Below are positions 14,983-25,427 of a DNA stretch of 64,000 bases, one piece after another. Every line of letters begins with the position of its first letter. Within the stretch, counting starts at the first letter, position 1. The notes beneath the pieces are model-generated. The model worked only from the letters and a program-made list of their open reading frames with translations, was not told where the DNA came from and ran no database searches. The DNA lies in NCBI RefSeq assembly GCF_004138485.1, contig NZ_RYEV01000007.1, forward strand, positions 62,001 through 126,000, read 5' to 3'. Position numbers and translations under genes: made by a program. This stretch comes from Peristeroidobacter soli (GTDB lineage: Bacteria > Pseudomonadota > Gammaproteobacteria > Steroidobacterales > Steroidobacteraceae).

Positions 14983-17874
14983 ATGTCAGAACCGAGCACC
15001 GCTTCGGATAACGCCGGTCGCGCCACGTTCAACGAAGTCCTGTGGCGTGAATTACAAGCATTGCGCCCGGAGTACTGCGCGTCGAAGTCGTTCGAACCGG
15101 CAAAATTCGATCCGGCGCGGCCCGACGATGCGGGCACCGATGCGCAATACCAGGACAACCTGCGCGAATTGTTTCAGATGATCGGCACGGTCGATGCCGA
15201 TACCGACGCCAGCAAGACTCAGCCGCCGTTATCGGCGCTGTGCCTGTCCGGTGGCGGCATTCGCAGCGCGACCTTCAATCTCGGGGTCCTGCAATCCCTG
15301 GCCAGGAACAAGTTGCTGCCGGAATTCGATTATCTCTCCAGCGTGTCCGGTGGCGGTTATATCGCCAGCTGGCTGCAGGCCTGGATTCATCGGCAACAAC
15401 AGGACGCCGGCACGGCCAGGGAAGTCTTCCAGGACCTGGGCGGCAAGCCGGAACAGCCGGTGAATCCGCTCGCGCCCGAGCCGAAGCCTGTCGATCATTT
15501 GCGCGCGTTCAGCAACTACCTCACGCCGCGCCTCGGTCTTTTCTCCGCCGACACATGGACCGCCGCGGCCATCTTCGTGCGCAACCTGCTGCTGAACTGG
15601 CTGGTGATCGTTCCGCTGCTGGCGGCGCTCGTCGTGATTCCTCAGGGCGTGTATCTGCTGGTCCAGAGCACGGTCAGCCCCGGTCTTGGCAAAACGCTGC
15701 TGTACGCCTCGTTGATCGTGGAATTGTTGGCGAGCTTTTCGATCTACTACCACCGGCGGTTCGTGCGCGATCCCGCTACGCCGTCGTCGCGATACTCGTT
15801 ACTGTGCGTGTTGCCGGTGATTGCAGCGGCAGCGCTGCTCTCATTCACCGGGCTCGGGTTTGCCAACGATCCGGCCGTCATTCTCGACGCCCCGTTCTGG
15901 TCGGCGGACAACCGCCCCATCCTGATCTTCTCCGTGCTCTGGTGCACGCTCATCCCGCTGGTCGGCTGGATGGTCGTCGAGATGTTGTATCGACTGCGTC
16001 ATGACATTCCGGCCGAGTGCGTGCACACCGGCAAATTCGAGTTCGCCGCGTTGTTGCTGTCCGGCCTGGCGATTTCATTTCTGCTGGCACTAGTGATCCG
16101 CGGGCTCCTGCTCCCGCTCTACAACCATCCCGGCCTGTATGTGATGCTGGCTTTGCCGGCGCTGCTCGGCTTGTACCTGCTGGCGCGAACCTTGTTCGTC
16201 GGTCTGGCGAGCTTGAGTGAAACATTCGTCACGGGTGCCCAGGCGGCGCTGGTCAACGACGGCGATCGTGAATGGTGGGCCCGGCTGTCGGGCTGGATTC
16301 TCGCCATCGCGCTCGGCTGGATCGCCATCACCACCCTGTGTCTGTTCGGCCAGTATCTGTTCGACAAGATCTCCAACGCCGCGAAGCCGCTCGTTGCCGC
16401 GGCTGGCGGTATCTCCGGCATCGCCGCCGCGATGCTCGGCAGCCGCGACAAGACCGCGACCACCACCACCGATGAACCCTCGATCATGCAGCGAGTGGGT
16501 CTGGCGCTGGCCGCACCGATCTTCGTGGTCTGCGTCGTGCTGGTGATGTCGTGGGCAACGGCGACGCTCGGTGGCTGGATCGTGACCAACGCGAACGTCG
16601 CCGCCGAACGGATCTTCACCGATCCGATGTTGCGTCAGCCGAACTTGCGCCACACCGGCTTCCAATGGTTCTGGGCGCTGCCGTCGATTTTTCTGGGCGC
16701 GGCGTTGCTCATGGGCCTGATCGTCAACATCAACCGTTTCTCGTTGCACGGCTTCTATCGCAACCGACTGGTGCGCGCGTACCTGGGCGCGTCACACACC
16801 AATCGCAAGCCCGATCCGTTCACCGGTTTCGACGCCTCCGACAACCTGCGCATGCACAAGCTGCGCCCCACCAAGGGCGGACAGCGCTTGTTGCCACTGA
16901 TCAATGTCACATTGAACATCCTTCGCGACGGCAAACTCGCGTGGCAGGAGCGCAAGGCCGAATCGTTCTCGATCACGCCTTACTTCTGCGGCAACTTCCA
17001 CGAAGGCTATCGCGCCTCGGAAGTCTATGGCGGACAGGGCGGCATCTCGCTCGGCACGGCGGTGACGATCTCGGGTGCCGCCGCCAATCCTCACATGGGC
17101 TATTGCTCCTCGCCCGCGCTCGCTTTCGTAATGTCTCTATTCAACGTTCGTCTTGGCGCATGGTTGGGCAACACCAACGCGCAGGGCGACAAGGCCTATC
17201 ACCTGCCAGGCCCGCGCCAGGCATTGTCGCCGATGCTGGGCGAGCTGTTCGGCTACACCACGCCGGACTTCAAGTACGTGAACCTGTCCGATGGCGGCCA
17301 TTTCGACAACCTCGGCCTGTATGAAGTGGTGCTGCGTCGCTGCCGCTACATCATGGTCAGCGACGCCGGCTGCGATCCGGACTCGAAGCTCGGCGACCTG
17401 GGCAACGCGATTCGCAAGATCCGTATCGACTTCGGCATTCCCATCAAGTTCGAGAAAGAGATCGAGATCTATCCCAACAGCTCGGCCAAACAGGGCCTGT
17501 ACTGCGCGGTCGCTCGCATCGATTACGATGCCGTCGACAAGGGCACACCGCCCGGCCGCCTGCTGTACATCAAGCCCACGTTGCGCGCGCGGGGCGAGCA
17601 TCCGGTACCGTATGACGTGTACAGTTACTCCAGGACCGTCGACTCGTTCCCGCATGAGCCCACCAGCGACCAGTGGTTCAGCGAATCGCAATTCGAGAGC
17701 TACCGGGCACTGGGCTTCCATTCGCTGGAGCAGATCCTGCGCGGCTCGGCGCCTCAGGACTTCGGCGATTTCTTCGCGCGCGTCGCGAGCTACATGAGCC
17801 CGACCCGGAAGCGGCGGGCATTCAAGGAACGCGAGGCACTGCCCTCGTCACGCACGTTACTGGATGACGAATGA
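14983..17874 (+). CDS. Large patatin-like phospholipase with membrane insertion
   Basis: A 963-residue protein. The patatin fold starts near residue 85 with the oxyanion loop (LSGGGIRSATFNLGVL) and the nucleophile region (SSVSGGGYIASW, Ser near 121). The catalytic Asp is in NLSDGGHFDNLGLYE near residue 770. Between them lie roughly 400 residues with about eight or more hydrophobic segments (residues about 195-590), so the two halves of the Ser-Asp dyad are split by a membrane domain. It is expected to act as a lipid acyl hydrolase at a membrane; the substrate is unknown. ATG 14983 follows GAAGGAAT. The stop overlaps the DUF711 start by 11 nt, implying co-translation. Confidence 0.85.
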   Translation: MSEPSTASDNAGRATFNEVLWRELQALRPEYCASKSFEPAKFDPARPDDAGTDAQYQDNLRELFQMIGTVDADTDASKTQPPLSALCLSGGGIRSATFNLGVLQSLARNKLLPEFDYLSSVSGGGYIASWLQAWIHRQQQDAGTAREVFQDLGGKPEQPVNPLAPEPKPVDHLRAFSNYLTPRLGLFSADTWTAAAIFVRNLLLNWLVIVPLLAALVVIPQGVYLLVQSTVSPGLGKTLLYASLIVELLASFSIYYHRRFVRDPATPSSRYSLLCVLPVIAAAALLSFTGLGFANDPAVILDAPFWSADNRPILIFSVLWCTLIPLVGWMVVEMLYRLRHDIPAECVHTGKFEFAALLLSGLAISFLLALVIRGLLLPLYNHPGLYVMLALPALLGLYLLARTLFVGLASLSETFVTGAQAALVNDGDREWWARLSGWILAIALGWIAITTLCLFGQYLFDKISNAAKPLVAAAGGISGIAAAMLGSRDKTATTTTDEPSIMQRVGLALAAPIFVVCVVLVMSWATATLGGWIVTNANVAAERIFTDPMLRQPNLRHTGFQWFWALPSIFLGAALLMGLIVNINRFSLHGFYRNRLVRAYLGASHTNRKPDPFTGFDASDNLRMHKLRPTKGGQRLLPLINVTLNILRDGKLAWQERKAESFSITPYFCGNFHEGYRASEVYGGQGGISLGTAVTISGAAANPHMGYCSSPALAFVMSLFNVRLGAWLGNTNAQGDKAYHLPGPRQALSPMLGELFGYTTPDFKYVNLSDGGHFDNLGLYEVVLRRCRYIMVSDAGCDPDSKLGDLGNAIRKIRIDFGIPIKFEKEIEIYPNSSAKQGLYCAVARIDYDAVDKGTPPGRLLYIKPTLRARGEHPVPYDVYSYSRTVDSFPHEPTSDQWFSESQFESYRALGFHSLEQILRGSAPQDFGDFFARVASYMSPTRKRRAFKEREALPSSRTLLDDE

Positions 17875-19135
17875 GATCGATGTCATGCCCTCACGGCGCG
17901 ACATTCTCCGGTTGGTTGGAGTGGCAGGGTTGTCCCTGTCGAAGGTGAATGATTCCGTGGCAGCGTCAATTTTTAATCCGGTGCGAGTGCGAACCATCAC
18001 CGCGGGCGTGGAGCTCACGTCGGCGTTGGAGCTGGATCGAGTAGCAGCGGCAGTCGCGTTTGTCACACGCGCGAAGCATTCCTTCGAGGCGAAGGGCTAC
18101 CAGGTCCAGACGGTGCGAGTGGCGGTGAATCCCGTCATCGCATCGCTCGCGCCGGCGGCACGAGACAAGACACTGGACCAGTTGCGCCGGATCGATGAGC
18201 TGGTCGCTTCGCAGGGCGCGATCTTCAACATCGGGCCCATCGCTACCGAGGATCGCTCCGACAACAGCCTGGTGGAATGGGCCATCTCGTTGGTGAAATC
18301 GACCCAGGCCATCAGCTTTTCCACGGCGATCGCCACCCCGGACGGTGGCGTGTTGCCGAAAGCCGCCGCGACCTCGGCGAAAATCATGGTCGCGCTGGCC
18401 AATGCTCTACCCGACGGACTCGCGAACTTTCGTTTCGCGGCGGCGGCAAACATTCCGGCCGGCACACCTTTCTTTCCAGTGGCGTGGCATCAGGGGCCGG
18501 AGTCATTCGCGATTGGAATGGAAACGGCGTCTGTCGTCGAGCGCGCGTTTGCATCGATGCGCGCCGGCGACGATGCCACTGAGAAACTCCGAAGCGCGCT
18601 GAATGAAGTGCTCACGCCCGTGGAGAAGCTGGCGAATGAGATCGCCGGGAGCGAGCGCCGTCAGTACCTGGGCATCGACACGTCACCTGCGCCCATCAAG
18701 GATCGGAGCATCGCCGCCGCCATCGAAGCGTTCACTCGCACACCGTTCGGCAGCGCCGGCACACTCGAAGCCTGCTCCATCATCACTGCCGCCTTGAAGT
18801 CGGTGTCCGTGCGTACGTGCGGCTACTCGGGCCTGATGCTGCCCGTTCTCGAAGATCCTTTGCTCGCCCAGCGCGCCGGTGAGAATCGCTACGGCATTCG
18901 CGACGTGCTGCTGTACTCGAGCGTCTGTGGCACCGGTCTGGACGTCATTCCAATCCCCGGCAACACCCCGGTCGTCAGCATCAGCGGCCTGCTTCGCGAC
19001 GTTGCATCGCTTGCTACTCGCCTGCGCAAGCCGCTCTCCGCCCGGCTCTTCCTGGTGCCAGGAAAGAAAGCCGGCGACATGGCGCGCTTCGACGATCCGG
19101 TGCTGACCGACTCGGTGGTCATGAAGCTGGACTGA
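17864..19135 (+). CDS. DUF711 family protein with Tat-like signal
   Basis: A 423-residue DUF711 (UPF0210-like) protein of unknown function. The family N-terminus (VRVRTITAGVEL, GYQVQTVRVAVNP) and C-terminal segments (GYSGLMLPVLEDPLLAQRA, YSSVCGTGLDVIPIPG) are visible. A twin-arginine-like leader (PSRRDILRLVGVAGLSLS) precedes it, unusual for a family usually thought cytoplasmic. Translation may start at ATG 17864, overlapping the patatin stop, or at ATG 17885, which begins directly with the leader. The overlap with the phospholipase gene suggests a shared role at the envelope. Confidence 0.8.
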   Translation: MTNEIDVMPSRRDILRLVGVAGLSLSKVNDSVAASIFNPVRVRTITAGVELTSALELDRVAAAVAFVTRAKHSFEAKGYQVQTVRVAVNPVIASLAPAARDKTLDQLRRIDELVASQGAIFNIGPIATEDRSDNSLVEWAISLVKSTQAISFSTAIATPDGGVLPKAAATSAKIMVALANALPDGLANFRFAAAANIPAGTPFFPVAWHQGPESFAIGMETASVVERAFASMRAGDDATEKLRSALNEVLTPVEKLANEIAGSERRQYLGIDTSPAPIKDRSIAAAIEAFTRTPFGSAGTLEACSIITAALKSVSVRTCGYSGLMLPVLEDPLLAQRAGENRYGIRDVLLYSSVCGTGLDVIPIPGNTPVVSISGLLRDVASLATRLRKPLSARLFLVPGKKAGDMARFDDPVLTDSVVMKLD

Positions 19136-19167
19136 GGCACGGCACTCCCATACTCGTTTCACCGGCA

Positions 19168-19202
19168 GGCGCGCGCCGTTGGCCGGCAGTCCATGGCGCG
19201 CC
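19168..19202. repeat. Short inverted repeat between DUF711 and next gene
   Basis: GGCGCGC (19168-19174) and GCGCGCC (19196-19202) form a 7-bp stem around a GC-rich loop containing CCATGG. No T-run follows. It could be a 3'-end structure of the DUF711 transcript. Confidence 0.3.
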
Positions 19203-19283
19203 GGCACGTGCCCCCTCTACAGTTATGCCACTGACACAGAGGCGGACTACCATCCCCGGTCACCATGTGACATTGGAGGGTCG

Positions 19284-19901
19284 ATGCGGACTTTTTCTGC
19301 CAGGCTCGCAACGCTGCTCGTCCTCGCGCCGGCCGCGGTTCTCGGCAACTCGACCGACGAGCAAGTCACCGCCGTCTGGAAAGCGCAGCAGATGAATTTC
19401 GAGTACCGCGGCTACGCCACGATGTACTCGTGTCAGACCCTGCAGGATAAATTGGAGATCATCCTGCGCACGGTCGGCGCCCGGGAGAACGTGCGCCTGC
19501 AGAGTTATATCTGCAGCGAGCAGCTTGGCATCGCCCGCTTCCAGATAGCGATGCAGTCGCCGGTGATCGCCTCCGAAGAAAACGTCCGCGAGCTCACCAG
19601 TCATGATTCCAAGGACGAGTTGGTCGCCCGTGTGAACGGTGAGCAGCTGCCGGCCCCGGCGGATCTGGAGCGATTCCCAGCGGTGTGGAAAGAGGTGTCG
19701 TTCGCCCGCAATCGGGACATGCGACTGGAACGCGGCGATTGCGAGCTGGTTCAACAGTTGCGTCAGCAGATCCTGCCGCGCATGTCGGTGCGGATCGTGA
19801 ACGACAAGACCAGCAGTTGCTCGTCGGCCTTCGGCAATGTCGGATCGCCTCGCTTGACGGTGTCGGCATTGGTCCCGGTGAAGGAACCGCTGAGCCGCTA
19901 G
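19284..19901 (+). CDS. Secreted hypothetical protein
   Basis: A 205-residue protein I do not recognise. It has a plausible signal peptide (FSARLATLLVLAPAAVLG), then a soluble domain with several cysteines (YSCQTL, YICSEQ, GDCELV, TSSCSS), consistent with a disulfide-bonded periplasmic protein. The start at ATG 19284 follows GGAGGGTCG and begins with the signal peptide, so I prefer it to the open frame reaching back to 19179. It converges with the histidine kinase gene, overlapping by 4 nt. Confidence 0.75.
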   Translation: MRTFSARLATLLVLAPAAVLGNSTDEQVTAVWKAQQMNFEYRGYATMYSCQTLQDKLEIILRTVGARENVRLQSYICSEQLGIARFQIAMQSPVIASEENVRELTSHDSKDELVARVNGEQLPAPADLERFPAVWKEVSFARNRDMRLERGDCELVQQLRQQILPRMSVRIVNDKTSSCSSAFGNVGSPRLTVSALVPVKEPLSR

Positions 19902-22516
19902 CTCTCGATCATGTCGCGAATGCGCTCTGCCAATGTTTCCAGCGCGAACGGCTTGGTGATCATTTGCATGCCGGGCGCGAGCAGATCGTTACTCACGGCG
20001 GCGTTGTGCGCATAGCCGGTGATGAACAGGACTTTCAACTCAGGCCGATGCGCGCAGGCCGCGTCGGCCAGCTGACGCCCGTTGAATCCCGGCAGACCGA
20101 CGTCCGAGATCAACAGATCGATACGCACATCGGACAATAGAATCGCCAGCCCGCTCGGACCGTCGACTGCTTGCAGCGAGCGATAGCCCAGCTCGGCGAG
20201 CAGATCCACGACCAGATCGCGCACCACCTGTTCATCTTCCACGACCAGCACGACTTCATCGCGAGCGGCGGGCAGCAATACGACCGGCGCGGCCTCCGGC
20301 TCCTGCAACGACTCATGTTCGCCGTGATAGCGCGGCAGATACAGTTTGACCGTCGTGCCCTTGCCCACGTCCGACTGGATCTTCGCGTAGCCGCCGGACT
20401 GCCGGGTGAATCCATAGATCATCGACAAGCCGAGCCCGGTGCCCTGGCCGATGGGCTTGGTCGTAAAGAATGGATCGAACGCGCGGCTCATCACTTCCGG
20501 CGACATGCCCACGCCGTTGTCACATACCGAGATGGCGATGTAGTCGCCCGGCATCACATCCCGCAGCTTCGCTTCGTGCGGATCCGCGAGCTGTTCGTTG
20601 GATGTTTCGATGATGAGCTTGCCGCCTTGGGGCATGGCGTCCCGGGCGTTGATGGTCAGATTCAGCAACGCGCTTTCCAGCTGATTCTGGTCACAGTGCG
20701 TGAGCCACAGCGTGCTTTGCTCGACGAACTCCAGGGCAATGGCTTCGCCGAGCGTCCGGCGCAACAGCTCTTCCATGCCGAGAATCAGCCGGTTCACGTG
20801 CACGGGGCGCGGATCGAGCGCCTGGCGTCGAGAGAATGCGAGCAGACGATGCGTCAGCGCGGCCGCTCGATTCGCCGCGGTCATCGCCGCCGATACATAG
20901 GCATTCACATCGATCTGCTGACCGCGCGCGAGCTTTCTTTGCATCATGTCGAGCGAGCCGATGATGCCGGTCAGCAGATTGTTGAAATCGTGCGCGATGC
21001 CGCCGGTGAGCTGGCCGACGGCTTCCATCTTCTGGGATTGACGCAACGACTCCTCGGCTTCGGACAGTCGTTTCTGATCGCGCAAGCGCTCGGACACGTC
21101 CTGCGCATACTGGAACGCGCCGATCACCTGTCCCGATGGATCGCGCAACGAGGTGTAGGTGATCTCATAGTGACGATCGAAATCGCCTTCGCTCGGCGCG
21201 GTCGGCTCGATCAACGTGAACTCTTCGCCAGCCAACGCGCGACTCCAGCGACTGCCCGACATCGCGAGCTGCTCCCGCTGTACCTTCATCAACTCCAGCA
21301 GGCTGTCGCCGACTTTCGGCCGCACCCCGATGCGATGCTCGAAACGATCGGCATAGGCTTTGTTCATCGCCAGATATCGATAGTCATTGCCGACCGCCGC
21401 GACCAGCGCAGTCACCGAATCCAGCAACTCGCCCCACAGCTTGCGCTGGGCGATGGCATGTTCGACGCGGTGCTCGAGCGTGGCGTTGAGCTGTCGTAGT
21501 GCATTCTCGGCCCGCGCCCTTTCGACTGCTTCCCACGTCCGCTCGGCAGTCTCGCGAGCCAATGCAACCTCGTCGTCGGTCCAGCGACGCGGCTGCGCCT
21601 GATGCACAAAGAACGCACCGCTGAGCCGCCCGCCTTTGATCAGCGGCACGGTGATACCGGAGCGTGCTCCGATGGCACCCTCCATTTCCACGCCAGTCAC
21701 ATCTTTGATCGACGGATCGCCCGAGCCATCATCCAGCCGCACGATGCGACCGGCCTGCAGCTCTCGAACCAGAGCCATGCCGAGGTCGGTGAGCCGATGC
21801 GGCCCGGCGAGACTCGGCATGCCCGGCACGGTCCAATCGCCTATCACGATGGCGCTCTTGCCCGACTCTTCGATCTCGCCGTAACCGACGCGCCCGGCAC
21901 CGAGCTGTCGGCCGACCATTTCCGCCGCGGTCAGCATGATTTCCGAGGCGTCGCTCAAGCTGCGCAGCTTGTCGCTCAACGCCAGCTGGAATGCGAGCTG
22001 CCGTTCGGCTCGCACCTTCTTGGTGGTCTCCATGCACAGGACCATGACGCCGCCGACACTGGTGGGCATGCTGGCGTCGTCGATGGGACTGAAGCTATAG
22101 GTCCAATAGATCTGTTCGCGCTGACCGAAGCGCGGGATCATGACGAGGTGATCTTCGGCCCAGGTCGCGCCCGCGCCCGACATCACACGCTCGATCTGCG
22201 GTCCCATCACAGACCACGTTTCCGACCACACCTCCCGCAGTGGCGCACCAAGCATGGCCGGATGCCGTTCCGGCCCGAGCGAGCTGCGGTAGGCGTCGTT
22301 GTAAAAGCAAAGGAGCTCCGGTCCCCAGAAAATACAAGCCGGATGATGGGTGGTGAGCAGGATTCTGAGCGCGGTCCGCAACGACTGCGGCCATCGCTCG
22401 GGTGGCCCGAGCGGCGTATCGCGCCATGCGAAGGCGCGAATGAGCCCGCCCATCTCGCCGCCGCCACTCAGAAAGTCGGCAGATCCATCCACTCGATTGA
22501 AGGTCGACAGGCTCAC
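19898..22516 (-). CDS. Hybrid histidine kinase (PAS-GAF-PAS-HisKA-HATPase-REC)
   Basis: An 872-residue sensor kinase without clear membrane segments, so probably cytoplasmic. In order: a PAS-like region (about 45-170, [20 protein letters not shown]), a GAF-like domain (about 180-330), a second PAS (about 360-480, ending [10 protein letters not shown]), a HisKA box with phospho-acceptor His 509 ([17 protein letters not shown]), a HATPase_c domain ([31 protein letters not shown]) and a C-terminal receiver (VVLVVEDEQ; phospho-acceptor Asp in [10 protein letters not shown]). An attached receiver without an output domain implies phosphotransfer to a partner encoded elsewhere or feedback control. 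No response regulator lies beside it. Confidence 0.92.
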   Translation of the reverse strand: MSLSTFNRVDGSADFLSGGGEMGGLIRAFAWRDTPLGPPERWPQSLRTALRILLTTHHPACIFWGPELLCFYNDAYRSSLGPERHPAMLGAPLREVWSETWSVMGPQIERVMSGAGATWAEDHLVMIPRFGQREQIYWTYSFSPIDDASMPTSVGGVMVLCMETTKKVRAERQLAFQLALSDKLRSLSDASEIMLTAAEMVGRQLGAGRVGYGEIEESGKSAIVIGDWTVPGMPSLAGPHRLTDLGMALVRELQAGRIVRLDDGSGDPSIKDVTGVEMEGAIGARSGITVPLIKGGRLSGAFFVHQAQPRRWTDDEVALARETAERTWEAVERARAENALRQLNATLEHRVEHAIAQRKLWGELLDSVTALVAAVGNDYRYLAMNKAYADRFEHRIGVRPKVGDSLLELMKVQREQLAMSGSRWSRALAGEEFTLIEPTAPSEGDFDRHYEITYTSLRDPSGQVIGAFQYAQDVSERLRDQKRLSEAEESLRQSQKMEAVGQLTGGIAHDFNNLLTGIIGSLDMMQRKLARGQQIDVNAYVSAAMTAANRAAALTHRLLAFSRRQALDPRPVHVNRLILGMEELLRRTLGEAIALEFVEQSTLWLTHCDQNQLESALLNLTINARDAMPQGGKLIIETSNEQLADPHEAKLRDVMPGDYIAISVCDNGVGMSPEVMSRAFDPFFTTKPIGQGTGLGLSMIYGFTRQSGGYAKIQSDVGKGTTVKLYLPRYHGEHESLQEPEAAPVVLLPAARDEVVLVVEDEQVVRDLVVDLLAELGYRSLQAVDGPSGLAILLSDVRIDLLISDVGLPGFNGRQLADAACAHRPELKVLFITGYAHNAAVSNDLLAPGMQMITKPFALETLAERIRDMIES

Positions 22517-22575
22517 GCGCCAGAGCCTGCCGCCTTCCTACACGGCGGTCAACGCGCAATGAACGCGATTTTCCG

Positions 22576-23880
22576 CTACTGCAGCGCCTGATAAACCAGA
22601 TTGCGCAACAACGATCTGTAGTGAGTGCGCAGCTGAATGTCCGATGCTTGAAGCATCATGACCGCAATCAGTTTTTCCTGAGGATCGACCCAGAAATAGG
22701 GCCCGGTTGCGCCGCCCCAGTAGTAGTCGCCCACCGAGCCGGGCACCATGCTCCGCCCTGCTTCCTTGCGTACGCCGAGGCCGAGCCCGTAGCCCTGCCC
22801 GTATTGAGGCAAGGGCGCGGTCAGTCCCAATTCCAAAGTGAATGCACCGTAGCCCACGTCCGGCGGCAGGTGATCGCTGGTCATGAGCTCGACACTCTTT
22901 CGTGACAGCAATCTGACTCCGTCCAGCTCGCCCCCATTCAACAACATCTGACCAAAGCGAGCGTAGTCTTCCGCTGTGGACAACAAGCCGCCGCCACCGG
23001 AGAACCATTTCGGCGGTTTCGCCGGGTTGTATCCAATGATGAGCGGCGGCGCGCCGGGCGCGGACTGTGCCTGTGCGAGTCGAGCCGTCTGCTCGTCGTC
23101 CAGCAGAAACGCGGTGTCTCGCATGCCGAGCGGCCTGGCGATGCGCTCGACGATGTATCGATTCAGATCCAGGCCACTGCGCACTTCCACGATCCGGCCG
23201 ACCACGTCGTTGGACATGCTGTACTCGAACGCGGCGCCGGGCTGGAAGGCCAGGGGCAATTGCGCCAGCTTGTCGATCATTTGAGCGTTGGTTTGTTGGT
23301 CGTCCATCGTGCCGGCGGCGCGATAGGCCCGCTGCACCAGCGAGTCGCCGAAGATGCCGTAAGTCATGCCCGAGGTATGACGCATCAGATCCTGGACCGT
23401 GATCTCACGGCGCGCCGGCTCGAGCACCAGGCGTCGCTCAGCGCCGTCCTTGACCTCGACGCCGACCTGCAGGTTCTTGAGCTGCGGCAGATAGACAGAC
23501 GCCGGGTCCATCAACTGCAGCTTGCCTTCTTCCGCCAGCATCAAGGCCGCGACGATGGTGATCGGCTTGGTCATGGAAGCGATCCGGAAGATCGAATCGG
23601 GGCGCATGGCGCTGCCCGCCGCCCGATCCTGGAACCCGAAGCTTTGGGAATAAGCGACCTTGCCGTTGCGGACGATCATTACCACCGCGCCGGGAATCTT
23701 GCCGCTGCCAACGTCGGCGTTGAACGCATCGGTCAGGCGTTGCAAACGTTGCGAAGACAAGCCGACCGCTTCGGGCCTGGCCGCCTTGGGCAAGGCAGCC
23801 GCGCCGATGGAGCCGCTGACGAGGGTCAGTGCCGTTGCCAACAAGCCGCCCAGGAGTTTGTTCATGCTTCGTATGCTCAA
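22576..23880 (-). CDS. Serine hydrolase, class C beta-lactamase/esterase family
   Basis: A 434-residue exported protein with a signal peptide (LLGGLLATALTLVSGSIGAAA) and the beta-lactamase (PF00144) fold. The SxxK catalytic motif is in RIASMTKPITIVAAL, the YxN-type motif in FEYSMSNDVVGR, and a late HxG-like region near GGATGPYFWVDPQEK. Such proteins act as esterases, D-amino-acid peptidases or amidases; the substrate cannot be told. Its ATG (23880) overlaps the stop of the upstream GntP permease gene by 4 nt, so a substrate or product shared with that transporter is likely. Confidence 0.88.
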   Translation of the reverse strand: MSIRSMNKLLGGLLATALTLVSGSIGAAALPKAARPEAVGLSSQRLQRLTDAFNADVGSGKIPGAVVMIVRNGKVAYSQSFGFQDRAAGSAMRPDSIFRIASMTKPITIVAALMLAEEGKLQLMDPASVYLPQLKNLQVGVEVKDGAERRLVLEPARREITVQDLMRHTSGMTYGIFGDSLVQRAYRAAGTMDDQQTNAQMIDKLAQLPLAFQPGAAFEYSMSNDVVGRIVEVRSGLDLNRYIVERIARPLGMRDTAFLLDDEQTARLAQAQSAPGAPPLIIGYNPAKPPKWFSGGGGLLSTAEDYARFGQMLLNGGELDGVRLLSRKSVELMTSDHLPPDVGYGAFTLELGLTAPLPQYGQGYGLGLGVRKEAGRSMVPGSVGDYYWGGATGPYFWVDPQEKLIAVMMLQASDIQLRTHYRSLLRNLVYQALQ

Positions 23881-25280
23881 ACGATGCCGGTGGCGTAGTA
23901 CACGCCGATGACGAAGAACACGGCCAACGTCTTCACGCAGGTGATGGCGAAGATGTCTTTGTACGATTGCCGATGCGTGAGGCCGGTGACCGCGAGCAAC
24001 GTGATGACCGCGCCGTTGTGAGGCAACGTATCCATGCCGCCGCTGGCCATTGCCGCCACTCGATGCAGCACTTCAGGTGGAATGCCAGCCGCTTGTGCCG
24101 CCGACATGAAATGTTCCGACATGGCCGCCAGCGCGATGCTCAGTCCGCCCGACGCCGAGCCGGTCACACCGGCAAGCGTCGTCACGGTGATGGCTTCATT
24201 CACCAGCGGATCGGGAATCGACATCAATGCATTCCGAATGATCAGGAATCCCGGCAGCGCCGCGATCACCGCGCCAAAGCCGTATTCGGATGCCGTATTC
24301 ATCGATGCGAGCAGCGCGCCACCGACGGCGGTCTTCGTGCCTTCAGCGAACTTGGTGACAACGGGACGGAACGCAAACAACAGCACCGTCAGGATGCCCA
24401 TCAACAACGCGCCCATCACGGCCCAGATCGCGACGACGCTCGCCAGCTGCGTGACCAACGGTTGCGCGAGCCCGGCGAGATGAGTCTCGATCGTCGGCTC
24501 GTAAAGATGCGGAATGAGCCGCGTGAAAAACAGATTGGCGATGCCCACCACCAGCAGCGGCAGGATCGCGATCAATGGATGCGTGGTACCGCCACCCGTG
24601 ACGGCCTCGGGCTCATTGCTGTGACCCGTGCCGTATCCCTCGCCATCGCGCAACGCCTGACGACGACGCCACTCCAGATATAACAGGCCGCAGACCAGAA
24701 TGAACACGCCGCCGATCGTGCCCAGCAGCGGCGCGGCCCACGTGGTCGTGCCGAAGAACGTGGTCGGAATGATGTTCTGGATCTGCGGCGTGCCGGGCAG
24801 CGAGTCCATGGTGAACGTGAACGCCCCCAGCGCGATCGTGCCCGGGATCAGCCGTTTCGGAATGTCCCCGCGACGAAACATCTCGGCCGCGAACGGATAG
24901 ACCGCGAACACCACGACGAACAGCGACACGCCTCCATAAGTCAGCAGCGCGCAGACCAGGACGATGGAAAGGATCGCACGCTCCTGCCCGACCAGCCGGA
25001 TCACGGCCGCGGCGATGGCTTGCGAGAACCCCGACAGCTCGATCAACTTGCCGAACACCGCACCGAGCAGGAACACCGGGAAGTACAGCTTCAGGAAGCC
25101 GACCATCCGCTCCATGAACAGGCCGGTGAACACCGAAGGCACGGCGGCGGGATCGGTCAGGAACACCGCCAGCAGAGCCGCCAGTGGCGCGAACAGAATG
25201 ACGCTGTAACCGCGATACGCGGCCAGCATCAGCAATACCAACGCAAGCAGGACGATGGCGAAAGTCATGGCGCCCCTCAC
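23877..25280 (-). CDS. GntP-family permease
   Basis: A 467-residue inner-membrane transporter with 12 or more hydrophobic segments. Family segments include GAVFGKLIELSGFSQAIA, FAVYPFAAEMFRR, TMDSLPGTPQIQNIIPT and the C-terminal GGMDTLPHNGAVITLL. GntP members import gluconate or related small organic anions by proton symport; the hydroxy-acid substrate is not predictable here. The start may be ATG 25280 or the ATG four codons in. It is translationally coupled to the serine hydrolase gene downstream. Confidence 0.88.
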   Translation of the reverse strand: MRGAMTFAIVLLALVLLMLAAYRGYSVILFAPLAALLAVFLTDPAAVPSVFTGLFMERMVGFLKLYFPVFLLGAVFGKLIELSGFSQAIAAAVIRLVGQERAILSIVLVCALLTYGGVSLFVVVFAVYPFAAEMFRRGDIPKRLIPGTIALGAFTFTMDSLPGTPQIQNIIPTTFFGTTTWAAPLLGTIGGVFILVCGLLYLEWRRRQALRDGEGYGTGHSNEPEAVTGGGTTHPLIAILPLLVVGIANLFFTRLIPHLYEPTIETHLAGLAQPLVTQLASVVAIWAVMGALLMGILTVLLFAFRPVVTKFAEGTKTAVGGALLASMNTASEYGFGAVIAALPGFLIIRNALMSIPDPLVNEAITVTTLAGVTGSASGGLSIALAAMSEHFMSAAQAAGIPPEVLHRVAAMASGGMDTLPHNGAVITLLAVTGLTHRQSYKDIFAITCVKTLAVFFVIGVYYATGIV

Positions 25281-25427
25281 GGCGCAATCGCTGTCGCGTC
25301 TCGCCGCCCCCTGTCATGACCATTGCTGGCCGGATCGGAATTAATTCATCAGATGATGATTTTCGGCCAGCTTGCCCTGGCGGGGCGGGGCGTGTCAACC
25401 GATTCGGGGGATCAGTACACTGGCCGG

